This document shows positions 49,308-56,582 of a DNA stretch of 64,000 bases, in pieces (positions within the stretch are counted from its first letter, which is position 1; each line of letters begins with the position of its first letter). A program made the translations under genes and the position numbers. The notes below the pieces were generated by a model, which saw nothing but the letters and a program-made list of their open reading frames with translations, was not told where the DNA came from and made no database searches. The DNA is from Pseudomonas viridiflava (lineage in GTDB: Bacteria; Pseudomonadota; Gammaproteobacteria; Pseudomonadales; Pseudomonadaceae): the NCBI RefSeq assembly GCF_900573885.1, contig NZ_UPSE01000565.1:62001-126000 (forward strand). Direction: 5' to 3'.

Positions 49308-49538
49308 TTATTTCAGGTCGGCGATGGCGGCACCGAAATTCAGGTGCAGCACCTGGCCGTCGACCACCAGCGCAGGCACCGATTTCACCCCGGCGTTTTC
49401 GGCTTCAGCAACGCGTTGCGCCTGTTCGCCCAAGTGCACGATTTCGACCTTGATAGCGGGATCGAGCAGGCCCAGCAGGGTTTGTTCGGCTTCGATGCAA
49501 ACGGGGCAACCAGCGTGGTAGTAGCGAGCGGTAGTCAT
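49308..49538 (-). CDS. Small thioredoxin/glutaredoxin-like protein with CPVC motif
   Basis: 76 residues with ggagatc before the ATG. The redox motif is YYHAGCPVCIEA (Cys11, Cys14) after the first strand, followed by a helix and the cis-proline segment KSVPALVVDGQVLHL. This is a minimal thioredoxin fold of glutaredoxin-3/NrdH size. It should catalyse dithiol exchange in the cytoplasm. Divergent from the cysteine-rich MarR gene with palindromic boxes between them, so probably controlled by it. Confidence 0.88.
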   Translation of the reverse strand: MTTARYYHAGCPVCIEAEQTLLGLLDPAIKVEIVHLGEQAQRVAEAENAGVKSVPALVVDGQVLHLNFGAAIADLK

Positions 49539-49564
49539 GGCAGATCTCCAGTGATTTGTGGTTA

Positions 49565-49579
49565 GTATCGATTCGATAC
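49565..49579. promoter_or_regulatory. Candidate MarR operator 1, perfect 15-bp palindrome
   Basis: gtatcgattcgatac: seven-base arms gtatcga and tcgatac around a single t. It lies 27 bp upstream of the thioredoxin-like start codon. Confidence 0.65.
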
Positions 49580-49615
49580 AGTGCTGGAGACTACGCCCCG
49601 CCTCGCCTGGCGGAT

Positions 49616-49636
49616 ATAGTTTTTATTCGATACTAT
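49616..49636. promoter_or_regulatory. Candidate MarR operator 2
   Basis: atagtttttattcgatactat: arms atagt and actat around 11 bases, containing the same tcgatac half-site (49627-49633) as operator 1. It lies 30 bp upstream of the marR start, suggesting autoregulation. Confidence 0.5.
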
Positions 49637-49665
49637 CTATTGGCGAATTCTATTGTCCCTTCGCC

Positions 49666-50247
49666 ATGAGGACGCTCACGGTGCTTTACGATCTGCTAGA
49701 ACGACTTTCAAGCCTGATGCGCGTGTGGTTTCGCCAGCATCCGTTGCTGGCCGATTTGCAGCCCATACAGCTCAGCGCGCTGGTGTACCTGGCGCGCTGC
49801 AATCGCTACTCGAACACGCCGCTGGCGGTAACCGACTATCTGGGACTGACCAAGGGCACGGTGTCGCAATCGTTGAAAGCGCTGGAGGCCAAGGGCCTGA
49901 TTGCGAAAAGCCAGAACGCCCGCGATAAACGCAGCGTGCACCTGCTGGTGAGCGAAGAAGCGCGCGCCCTGGTGGCGGCGGTTATTCCACCTGCGTTTCT
50001 GGCTGACGCGGCGTTGCGCATGGGCACGGACGCGGTGCAGCTTGAATGGCTACTGACGGACCTGCTGCGCAACATCCAGCACCACGAAAACGTACCCGGT
50101 TTTGGCCTGTGCAAGAGCTGCAATTTCCATCAGACCGTCGAAGGCCGGCCCTTCTGCGGGCTTACTCACGAGCCGCTGGAGCATGGCGACGTCGAGCTGA
50201 TTTGCCGGGAACATCAATTCGCGCCAGTCGCCGAGGAAACCGAATGA
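49666..50247 (+). CDS. MarR-family regulator with a C-terminal four-cysteine motif
   Basis: 193 residues from ATG 49666. The winged helix includes LARCNRYSNTPLAVTDYLGLTKGTVSQSLKALEAKGLI and RDKRSVHLLVSEEA. Beyond the usual MarR length (about 145) it carries a tail with Cys149, Cys152, Cys164 and Cys180 (FGLCKSCNF, PFCGLTH, LICREH): C-x2-C-x11-C-x15-C, fit for zinc or an iron-sulfur cluster. A redox- or metal-sensing regulator is likely. Its stop overlaps the MOSC gene start (atga). It probably controls itself and the divergent thioredoxin-like gene. Confidence 0.9.
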   Translation: MRTLTVLYDLLERLSSLMRVWFRQHPLLADLQPIQLSALVYLARCNRYSNTPLAVTDYLGLTKGTVSQSLKALEAKGLIAKSQNARDKRSVHLLVSEEARALVAAVIPPAFLADAALRMGTDAVQLEWLLTDLLRNIQHHENVPGFGLCKSCNFHQTVEGRPFCGLTHEPLEHGDVELICREHQFAPVAEETE

Positions 50248-50951
50248 CCACCAGCAACCCGGCGCTCGACCCAGTCGTGCTGGACGCCCTGCTCACCGGC
50301 CGCGCTGTGCCCTATAGCCGCCCCGGCACCCTGAGCGCCATCGCCAAGACGCCGGTAACCGACGCGCTGCAAATTACCGTCAACGGTTTGCATAGCGATG
50401 AACAAGGCGACCTGCGCGTGCACGGCGGCGTGGAAAAAGCCATTCACCACTACCCGCGCGAACACTATGAAACCTGGCGCCAGGAGCTGGGCGACAACGC
50501 GTTGCTGGCCGCCCCGGGTGCGTTTGGCGAAAACTTCAGCACCCGTGGCTGGACCGAACACAACGTCTGCATCGGCGACCGCATTCGTGCCGGCACCGCG
50601 CTGCTGGAGGTTTCGCAAGGGCGCATGCCGTGCTGGAAACTGAACGACCGCTTCGGCGTGCGCGACATGGCCCTGCGCGTGCAGCAGACCGGCCGCACAG
50701 GCTGGTACTACCGCGTGCTGGAACCTGGAATCGTGCAGTCGCAACAAGCGTTGGTGCTGCAAGCGCGGCCCTATCCGCAGTGGCCCCTGGCACGGTTAAC
50801 AGCCGTGCTGTTCAGCCAGAACGTGGAATTGCCCATGCTCAGCGAATGCCTGGCGCTACCGCTGGGCAGTTCATGGCGGCGCACGTTGGAGAAACGCGTG
50901 GAAAAACGTCAGGTCGAGGATTGGAGCCCGCGGTTGCTTGGGCCGACGTAA
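50244..50951 (+). CDS. MOSC-domain protein (YiiM-like)
   Basis: 235 residues, start overlapping the marR stop by four bases. The MOSC core shows VNGLHSDEQGDLRVHGGVEKAIHHYPREHYETW, then FGENFSTRGWTEHNVCIGDRIRAGTALLEVSQGRMPCWKLNDRFG; Cys in MPCWKL is the conserved sulfur-relay position. YiiM-like proteins reduce N-hydroxylated compounds with molybdenum cofactor or bind sulfur carriers. The translational coupling to a cysteine-rich regulator supports a thiol, sulfur or N-hydroxyl detoxification role (inference). Confidence 0.9.
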   Translation: MTTSNPALDPVVLDALLTGRAVPYSRPGTLSAIAKTPVTDALQITVNGLHSDEQGDLRVHGGVEKAIHHYPREHYETWRQELGDNALLAAPGAFGENFSTRGWTEHNVCIGDRIRAGTALLEVSQGRMPCWKLNDRFGVRDMALRVQQTGRTGWYYRVLEPGIVQSQQALVLQARPYPQWPLARLTAVLFSQNVELPMLSECLALPLGSSWRRTLEKRVEKRQVEDWSPRLLGPT

Positions 50952-51005
50952 TGGCAGGCATCGCGCCGGCCAGGAGCCGCTGGGCGCACTCCACGGCGGC
51001 CCGGC

Positions 51006-51905
51006 TCAGGCGCTGCTTTTGACAAAGTCGATAAACGCCCGCAACGGCGACGGCAAATAGCGCCGGCCCGGGTAGTACAGAAACGGGCCGGAGAACGGTT
51101 GCCACCAGGGTTTCAGCAGCGGCACCAACGCACCGCTTTCGAAGTGCGGACGCAACCAGTCTTCAAACAGATAAACAATGCCCAAGCCGTCGATGGCCGC
51201 CTGTACGGCCAGGTCGACGGCGCCACCGACACGCACGATCAGCGGCCCGCTAGGGTCCACGCTGATCACTTCGCCCTTGCGCTCGTAGTCCCACAACGGC
51301 ATGGCGCCGCTGGGGAACTTGCCGCGGATGCAGGCGTGTTTCAGCAGGTCGCGCGGGTGCCTGGGTTTGCCGTGCAGCGCGAGATAAGCCGGTGATGCCG
51401 CCGTGGCGCAGCGCTGGATGCGCGGGCCGATGGGCACGGCGATCATGTCTTGTTCCAGGCGTTCGTCGTAGCGAATGCCGGCATCGCAACCGGCTGCCAA
51501 CACGTCGACAAAGCTTTCTTCGGCGATGATTTCCAGGCGGATGTCGGGATACGCCTGCAGAAACGGCGTAATGATCGCGGGCAGCACCAGCCGCGCGGCG
51601 CTGAGCGGCACGTTGAGTTTCAGCGTGCCGGAGGGGCGGTCGCGAAAGTCGTTGACCACGTCCAGCGCCGATTCCACTTCACTCAACGCCGGCACGATGC
51701 GCTCCATCAAACGCGTGCCCGCTTCGGTGGGCACCACGCTGCGGGTGGTGCGGTTAAGCAGGCGCACGCCAAGGTCGGCTTCCACCCGGCGCACGGCTTC
51801 GCTGAGGTTGGAGGCCGATTTGCCGCTCAACCGCGCGCCTTCGCGAAAGCCACCCGCGTTGACAACGGTGACAAAGGCCAGCAGGTCTTGAATGTCTGTT
51901 TGCAT
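51006..51905 (-). CDS. LysR-family regulator
   Basis: 299 residues. IQDLLAFVTVVNAGGFREGARLSGKSASNLSEAVRRVEADLGVRLLNRTTRSV is the winged helix-turn-helix with the CrgA-like RTTRSV end. The effector domain starts GTLKLNVPLSAARLVLPAII and ends PFLYYPGRRYLPSPLRAFIDF. Divergent from the aldo/keto reductase gene (102-bp gap), its likely target. Convergent with the MOSC gene. Confidence 0.92.
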   Translation of the reverse strand: MQTDIQDLLAFVTVVNAGGFREGARLSGKSASNLSEAVRRVEADLGVRLLNRTTRSVVPTEAGTRLMERIVPALSEVESALDVVNDFRDRPSGTLKLNVPLSAARLVLPAIITPFLQAYPDIRLEIIAEESFVDVLAAGCDAGIRYDERLEQDMIAVPIGPRIQRCATAASPAYLALHGKPRHPRDLLKHACIRGKFPSGAMPLWDYERKGEVISVDPSGPLIVRVGGAVDLAVQAAIDGLGIVYLFEDWLRPHFESGALVPLLKPWWQPFSGPFLYYPGRRYLPSPLRAFIDFVKSSA

Positions 51906-52007
51906 TGTTCGCCGTTCCGCACAACCCGTGCCGATTGCAGCGCATTATCAGCACAGTGGTCAATGCCTATAGTGGCCGCCTTCCCCCACTGCAACGAGGC
52001 CGTACCC

Positions 52008-52862
52008 ATGAGCAACGCCAGCACTTTTCTACTCGGCGACCGCCGCGTCAACCGCATGGGCTACGGCGCCATGCAATTGGCCGGGCCGCAGGTATTCGGC
52101 CCACCGAAAGACCGCGACGCCGCCCTCGCGGTGTTGCGCGCAGCCGTGGCCGCCGGGGTGAACCATATCGACACGTCGGACTTCTACGGCCCACACGTGA
52201 CCAACCAGCTGATTCGCGAAGCCTTGGCGCCTTTCGGGGACGAGCTTGTGATCGTTACCAAGGTTGGCGCGGTCCGTGGCGCTGATGCCTCATGGAACCC
52301 GGCCCACAGCCCTGCCGAGCTGGTGAGCGCGGTTCACGACAACCTGCGCAACCTGGGCGTCGAGGTGCTGGACGTGGTCAATTACCGGGCCTGGGGAAAC
52401 ATGCACGCCCCCGACGAAGCCTCCATCGAGGAAGGCTTCAGCGCGCTCGCCGAGCTGCAACACCAAGGCCTGATCCGCCACCTGGGGTTGAGCAATGTGT
52501 CTGCCGTGCAGGTGCGTCAGGCGCAGGCGATTGCGCCAGTGGTGTGCGTGCAGAACCACTACAACCTCAGCCATCGCAATGATGAACAGTTGATCGCCGA
52601 GCTGGCACACCAAGGCATCGCTTATGTGCCGTTTTTCCCGCTGGGTGGGTTTACGCCGTTGCAGTCGGACGTGTTGTCCAGCGTTGCCGCGCGCCTGGAA
52701 ACATCGGCGCTGCGGGTGGCGTTGGCGTGGTTGCTGCAACGCTCGCCGAACCTGCTGCTGATTCCTGGCACTTCGTCGGTCAGGCACCTGCAGGAAAACC
52801 TCAGCGCCAGCGACCTGGTGATTCCGCCCGCGCTGATTGCCGAGCTGGACGCACTGGCCTGA
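52008..52862 (+). CDS. Aldo/keto reductase-family oxidoreductase
   Basis: 284 residues from ATG 52008. Barrel motifs: VNRMGYGAMQLAGPQVFGPP, HIDTSDFYGPHVTNQLIREAL (Asp and Tyr), VIVTKVGAVRG (Lys) and LDVVNYRAWGNM, where the usual catalytic histidine position reads NYR, so substrate turnover may differ from standard reductases. The C-terminal LLIPGTSSVRHLQENL is the NADPH-binding block. Similar to the YdbC branch (pyridoxal/aldehyde reductases). Divergent LysR gene is the probable regulator. Confidence 0.9.
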   Translation: MSNASTFLLGDRRVNRMGYGAMQLAGPQVFGPPKDRDAALAVLRAAVAAGVNHIDTSDFYGPHVTNQLIREALAPFGDELVIVTKVGAVRGADASWNPAHSPAELVSAVHDNLRNLGVEVLDVVNYRAWGNMHAPDEASIEEGFSALAELQHQGLIRHLGLSNVSAVQVRQAQAIAPVVCVQNHYNLSHRNDEQLIAELAHQGIAYVPFFPLGGFTPLQSDVLSSVAARLETSALRVALAWLLQRSPNLLLIPGTSSVRHLQENLSASDLVIPPALIAELDALA

Positions 52863-52944
52863 GCCGCGTTAATTCCCTTAGAAATCAGCCGCTCATAAAC
52901 CCTGAAGTGCCGTTCGACAGAGACACTTTGCAACGACTCGACAC

Positions 52945-52972
52945 TTGAGCCCGCAGCATCGCCTGTTAAATT
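52945..52972 (+). promoter_or_regulatory. Candidate sigma-70 promoter of the terC leader
   Basis: ttgagc (52945-52950) and taaatt (52967-52972) are 16 bp apart; transcription would start near 52979, just before the structured leader. Confidence 0.4.
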
Positions 52973-52986
52973 GTCGCGGCGACGCC

Positions 52987-53060
52987 GGGCCCCTCTGACA
53001 GCTTTCTCAAGCTGCCATGTCGGAGTTGCAGTTTGTACAACTCTGACTTAGGAGGGGCTT
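52987..53060 (+). ncRNA. Structured 5' leader of terC, three-way junction hiding the ribosome binding site (possible terC-type RNA motif)
   Basis: gcccctc (52989-52995) pairs perfectly with gaggggc (53052-53058), which contains the Shine-Dalgarno sequence of the gene at 53061. Inside are two hairpins: cagctt-tctc-aagctg (52999-53014) and tcggagttg against caactctga (53020-53046, one G-T pair). It does not show the ggggagua loop of the yybP-ykoY manganese riboswitch. A separate terC RNA motif has been described upstream of terC genes in Pseudomonadales; equivalence is from memory and untested. Confidence 0.6.
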
Positions 53061-54062
53061 ATGAGCACCCTGGAACCGTTCTTCATGGCCGAGTTTCTCG
53101 GCACCGCCACCTGGCTGTGGCTTGTCTTCATCACCATTGTCGTGAGCCTGCTGGTCTTTGACCTCGGGGTGCTTCACCGTGAGCATCGCGAAATCGGAGT
53201 GAAGGAAAGTCTGCTGCTGTCGGGCGGTTACATCACCGCTGGTTTGCTGTTTGGCCTGTGGGTCTGGCAGATGAAAGGCGGCGACGCCGGTATGGATTTC
53301 TACACCGGCTTCCTCATTGAAAAGTCGTTGTCCATGGACAACGTTTTTCTCATGGCAATGATCTTCAGCTTCCTGGCCATTCCCCGTAAGTACCAGCACG
53401 AGGTGTTGTTCTGGGGCATTCTCGGGGTGATTGTGCTGCGCGCCATAATGATAGGCCTGGGCGCCGCGCTGATCGCCGAGTTCAGCTGGATTCTCTACGT
53501 GTTCGGCGCCTTCCTGCTGCTGACTGGCGTGCGCATGCTGTTCAGCAAAGTGGATGATCACCCGGACCTGTCGCAGAACCCGATGGTGAAATTCCTTCGC
53601 CGCCATATGCGCGTCACCGACCGCTTGCATGAAGGCCGTTTCTTCGTGCGTCAGCCCAATGCCGAAGGCCGTGGCGTGCTCTGGGCTACGCCGTTGTTCC
53701 TGGCCCTGGTGCTGATCGAATGTGCCGACCTGGTGTTTGCCGTGGACAGCGTGCCGGCGATTTTCGCCATCACCCAGGACCCGTTCATTGTCTACACCTC
53801 GAACATCTTCGCGATCCTTGGCTTGCGCGCGTTGTACTTCGCCCTGGCCGCGATGATTCACCGCTTCGCCTACCTCAAATACGCCCTGGCCCTGGTGCTG
53901 GTGTTTATCGGCTGCAAGATTTTCCTGGTGGGCATCATCGGCAAAACCCCGCCGGTTATTTCCCTGAGCGTAACCCTCGGCCTGCTGTTGGGCGGCGTGC
54001 TGCTGTCGTTGTGGAAAACCCGCAACGACCCGCTTGCCGAGTCCCGCACCGAGCACTCGTAA
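53061..54062 (+). CDS. TerC-family membrane protein (Alx-like)
   Basis: 333 residues with a strong taggaggggc ribosome binding site, itself part of a leader stem. Eight to nine membrane helices. Family signatures include VFDLGVLHR, FIEKSLSMDNVFLMAMIFSFL-like FLIEKSLSMDNVFLMAMIF, LLLTGVRMLFS and LVLIECADLVFAVDSVPAIFAITQDPFIVYTSNIFAILGLRALYFAL. Conserved acidic residues inside helices (DNVF, ECADLVFAVDS) suit metal transport; relatives export manganese or load it on exported enzymes. Control by the RNA leader is likely. Confidence 0.93.
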   Translation: MSTLEPFFMAEFLGTATWLWLVFITIVVSLLVFDLGVLHREHREIGVKESLLLSGGYITAGLLFGLWVWQMKGGDAGMDFYTGFLIEKSLSMDNVFLMAMIFSFLAIPRKYQHEVLFWGILGVIVLRAIMIGLGAALIAEFSWILYVFGAFLLLTGVRMLFSKVDDHPDLSQNPMVKFLRRHMRVTDRLHEGRFFVRQPNAEGRGVLWATPLFLALVLIECADLVFAVDSVPAIFAITQDPFIVYTSNIFAILGLRALYFALAAMIHRFAYLKYALALVLVFIGCKIFLVGIIGKTPPVISLSVTLGLLLGGVLLSLWKTRNDPLAESRTEHS

Positions 54063-54070
54063 TCCACTGC

Positions 54071-54093
54071 GCGCCCCGCTGAAACCGGGGCGC
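54071..54093 (+). other. Hairpin between terC and the small lipoprotein gene
   Basis: gcgccccg and cggggcgc form a perfect 8-bp stem with a 7-nt loop, eight bases after the terC stop. Without a T-run it may be an attenuator or mRNA-processing site. Confidence 0.45.
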
Positions 54094-54116
54094 ACAACCT
54101 TGCTGGAGAAAGACCC

Positions 54117-54419
54117 ATGACTGCACCACGCCTGACCCTTTTCGCCCTGTTCGCCACGCTTGGCCTGACCCTGAGCGGCTGCGAAATGGCCGAAGACTCG
54201 GCACAAAAACTCACCGAAAAAGCGAGCGAAGCCGCGAAAGCGATTGCCCGTGAAACGGTGAGCGAAACGGTGAATGCACTGAACGAACACATCGACAGCG
54301 CGCAGAAATCCACCAACGAATTGCTTGGCAAACCCGCTGACGAAACCGCAGAAGATAAACAGCCGCAACGCGAGGACGAAGCGGCTGAAGAGGAACGCAG
54401 TGAAGGCGTGGAGACCTGA
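54117..54419 (+). CDS. Small lipoprotein with a charged helical tail
   Basis: 100 residues. The signal peptide LFALFATLGLTLSGCEMAE contains the lipobox LSGC. The mature 80 residues are strongly charged and predicted helical (AQKLTEKASEAAKAIARETVSETVNALNEHI), ending in a Glu-rich tail, like entericidin- or YgdR-scale envelope lipoproteins. Function unknown. It follows terC by 54 bp, so read-through cotranscription is possible. Convergent with the pirin gene, seven bp apart. Confidence 0.75.
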   Translation: MTAPRLTLFALFATLGLTLSGCEMAEDSAQKLTEKASEAAKAIARETVSETVNALNEHIDSAQKSTNELLGKPADETAEDKQPQREDEAAEEERSEGVET

Positions 54420-54425
54420 TAGGCG

Positions 54426-55310
54426 CTACTTGAAAATCGGCACCGGGCCCGACTGGCTGATACCCGCCCGTTGATCTTTCAGGCGCCGTCCAATCTCAGC
54501 AATATTTGCCTCCCCCGCCCGCAACGCCTCAGCGTTGGTATGCACCGAGTAATAACCCAGGTGCAGATCATGGGCATGGGGTCTGGCCGAGCCGAGCACA
54601 AACACCGCGCCGTCTTTGCCACCGGTCAGGCGTACGGCCTGGCTGCCTTCTTCGAATACCGCCAGCTCGCCGGCTTCGATAAAGTCCGGTGCGCTCAGGT
54701 GGCCCCGGCTCACGCTTACCCACAACGAGCTGTGCCCAGCCGGCGGCGTGTATTCCCAGCTTTCGCCGCTGCCGAGCGTCACCAGCAGATAGTTCACGCC
54801 CTCGGGCGCTCGCACCGGACTGCGTTGGCCGGCGTGCTCACCGACGATCACTCGCGCCGGACCGGCGTGGGGCATGGCGGCGGCTTCGATGTATTGACTG
54901 TCGACCTCAGCGTTTTCCAGCTCAGGCGGCAATGCCAGCCACAGCTGGAAACCTTGAACACGCTGCGAGGTGCCGGCGCTCATTTCCTTGCCGTGCCACA
55001 CGCCGCCACCGGCGCGCATCCACTCCACGCCGCCATAGGCGATCTCGCCGCTGCCGGCCTGCGGGTCATCGAAATGCAGATTGCCTTCGGTGATCACCGT
55101 GACGGTGGCGATGCCGGAGTGCGGGTGCATGGGCATCTGGCCGAGGAACGAGCGGTCGCCCTCGAACAGGTCGAGAAATACAAAGGGTTTGATCAGCTCG
55201 CCGAAATCGCTCGGGCTCATCAAGCGCACGATTGCGCCATGTTTGTGGCCGGTGGTTCGGTGACTGACGTGGCGGCCACCAATCGCAGTACGAAGCGCTG
55301 AAATAGACAT
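54426..55310 (-). CDS. Pirin-family bicupin protein
   Basis: 294 residues; aggag before the ATG. The N-terminal pirin cupin holds PFVFLDLFEG, MPMHPHSGIATVTVI and HFD, with the metal-binding histidine/glutamate set (HPHSG, HGKEMS). The second, C-terminal cupin is degenerate. Pirins act as iron-dependent redox-sensitive cofactors or quercetin dioxygenase-like enzymes. Divergent from a LysR gene. Confidence 0.92.
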   Translation of the reverse strand: MSISALRTAIGGRHVSHRTTGHKHGAIVRLMSPSDFGELIKPFVFLDLFEGDRSFLGQMPMHPHSGIATVTVITEGNLHFDDPQAGSGEIAYGGVEWMRAGGGVWHGKEMSAGTSQRVQGFQLWLALPPELENAEVDSQYIEAAAMPHAGPARVIVGEHAGQRSPVRAPEGVNYLLVTLGSGESWEYTPPAGHSSLWVSVSRGHLSAPDFIEAGELAVFEEGSQAVRLTGGKDGAVFVLGSARPHAHDLHLGYYSVHTNAEALRAGEANIAEIGRRLKDQRAGISQSGPVPIFK

Positions 55311-55381
55311 GACGACTCCTGATTGAAGCTGCCGTTGAACGGGGCAGCGGTGAATGTGCAGCGATCATAGGGCGTCGGCAT

Positions 55382-55395
55382 TGCTTTGATTAGCA
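55382..55395. promoter_or_regulatory. Candidate LysR box between pirin and lysR
   Basis: tgct-ttgatt-agca, an inverted repeat of T-N11-A type, 43 bp upstream of the lysR start and 72 bp from the pirin start. Confidence 0.4.
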
Positions 55396-55437
55396 GCTAC
55401 AATTGCCTTTCACTCGTCCACTTATGGAGCAATGCCG

Positions 55438-56340
55438 ATGCTGGATCTGAACGACTTGGCCCTGTTTGTTCAGATTGTCGAAGCCGGCAGCTTCGCCGCT
55501 GCCGCACGGCGCATGGGCGTGCCCTCGAACACCTTGAGCCGGCGCGTAAAACAACTGGAAGACACCCTTGGCGTGCGCCTGCTGCACCGCACCACCCGCA
55601 AACTGGCCCTCACTGACGCCGGCCGCGCCCTGTTCGAGCAGAGCGCCAGCCAGGTAGGCGAACTCCTGGACGTCAGTCGCCGCTTCGTCGATGGCAGCGA
55701 CGAGCCGGCGGGGCGCGTTCGGGTGGCCGCCCAGGCGGATTTTTTCGACGTGTTCCAAATGGACCTTGTCGCCCGCTTCCTTGAGCAGCACCCGAAAATC
55801 CAGTTGGAGTTCGTGCTCAGCGACAACCATGTCGACCTGATTGCCGAGCGCATCGACGTGGCCTTTCGCGCGGGCGCGCTGCCGGACTCCAGCCTGGTCG
55901 CGCGCAAAATATTGGTCACCAGCCGAGTGTTGGTGGCGAGTCCGGAGTATCTGAAAACCCACGGAACGCCCGCCGCCATCGAGAAACTGAGCGAGCACCA
56001 CTGCATTTTCCCGGCTACGCCCAGCGGCTCGACCACCTGGCGTTTCACCGGGCCGGCGGGCGAAGCGCACTGCGACGTGACCGGCCGCGTATGTGCTAAC
56101 ACCGCACAAGCGCAACTGAAAGCGGCGGCGGCCGGATTGGGGATTTGCTTTCTGCCGCAGCCGATTGCCTTTGCCAGCCTCACGGCGGGGACGTTGGTGG
56201 AGGTGCTGCCTGAATATCGGCAGCGGGATATTGATATGTACGTGGTGTACCCGAGTCGCCGGCAGATACCGGCGGCGGTGACGGCGTTTGTGGAGCATGC
56301 GGTGGGGCATTTGTTGGAGGAGATGGGGCGGCAGCGCTGA
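55438..56340 (+). CDS. LysR-family regulator of the pirin gene (probable)
   Basis: 300 residues from ATG 55438, which has ggag eight bases upstream; an ATG at 55432 is too close to that site. MLDLNDLALFVQIVEAGSFAAAARRMGVPSNTLSRRVKQLEDTLGVRLLHRTTRKL is the DNA-binding half. The effector domain has VRVAAQADFFDVFQMDLV and ends DMYVVYPSRRQIPAAVTAFVEH. The arrangement with a divergent pirin gene is recurrent in Pseudomonas. Confidence 0.92.
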   Translation: MLDLNDLALFVQIVEAGSFAAAARRMGVPSNTLSRRVKQLEDTLGVRLLHRTTRKLALTDAGRALFEQSASQVGELLDVSRRFVDGSDEPAGRVRVAAQADFFDVFQMDLVARFLEQHPKIQLEFVLSDNHVDLIAERIDVAFRAGALPDSSLVARKILVTSRVLVASPEYLKTHGTPAAIEKLSEHHCIFPATPSGSTTWRFTGPAGEAHCDVTGRVCANTAQAQLKAAAAGLGICFLPQPIAFASLTAGTLVEVLPEYRQRDIDMYVVYPSRRQIPAAVTAFVEHAVGHLLEEMGRQR

Positions 56341-56393
56341 GGGGGTACGGCGGGGTTTGTTGGGGCGGTAACGACGGTGGACTATACAAAAAC

Positions 56394-56562
56394 CACCGTC
56401 ATCCTCGCGTACGCGGTGGTCCGACAATTCGGGATCCAGAATTGCCCGACGAGCGCCGTCACCTGAAAAATTCTGGATTCCCGCCTTCGCGGGAATGACG
56501 GGTGTCTCGGTAACAACCTCGGTCATTCCCGCGCAGGCGGCGGTCCGACGATTCGGCATGTC
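56394..56562. repeat. Three dRS3-like palindromes between lysR and the FAD oxidoreductase
   Basis: cgtcatcctcgcgtacgcgg with tggtccgacaattcggg insert (56398-56440), a compact inverse copy ctggattcccgccttcgcgg (56472-56500), and a second expanded copy at 56522-56560. The gap otherwise has no gene. Confidence 0.7.
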
Positions 56563-56582
56563 GGGCACCGTCACCCTTGCCC

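Noticed and set aside
52987..53060. yybP-ykoY manganese riboswitch
   Set aside because: The conserved ggggagua loop and four-way architecture are not visible; only a simpler three-way junction is seen.
53007..54368. 453-codon frame antisense to terC
   Set aside because: Translation is rich in Gln, His and Glu without any motif; terC on the other strand has all family signatures.
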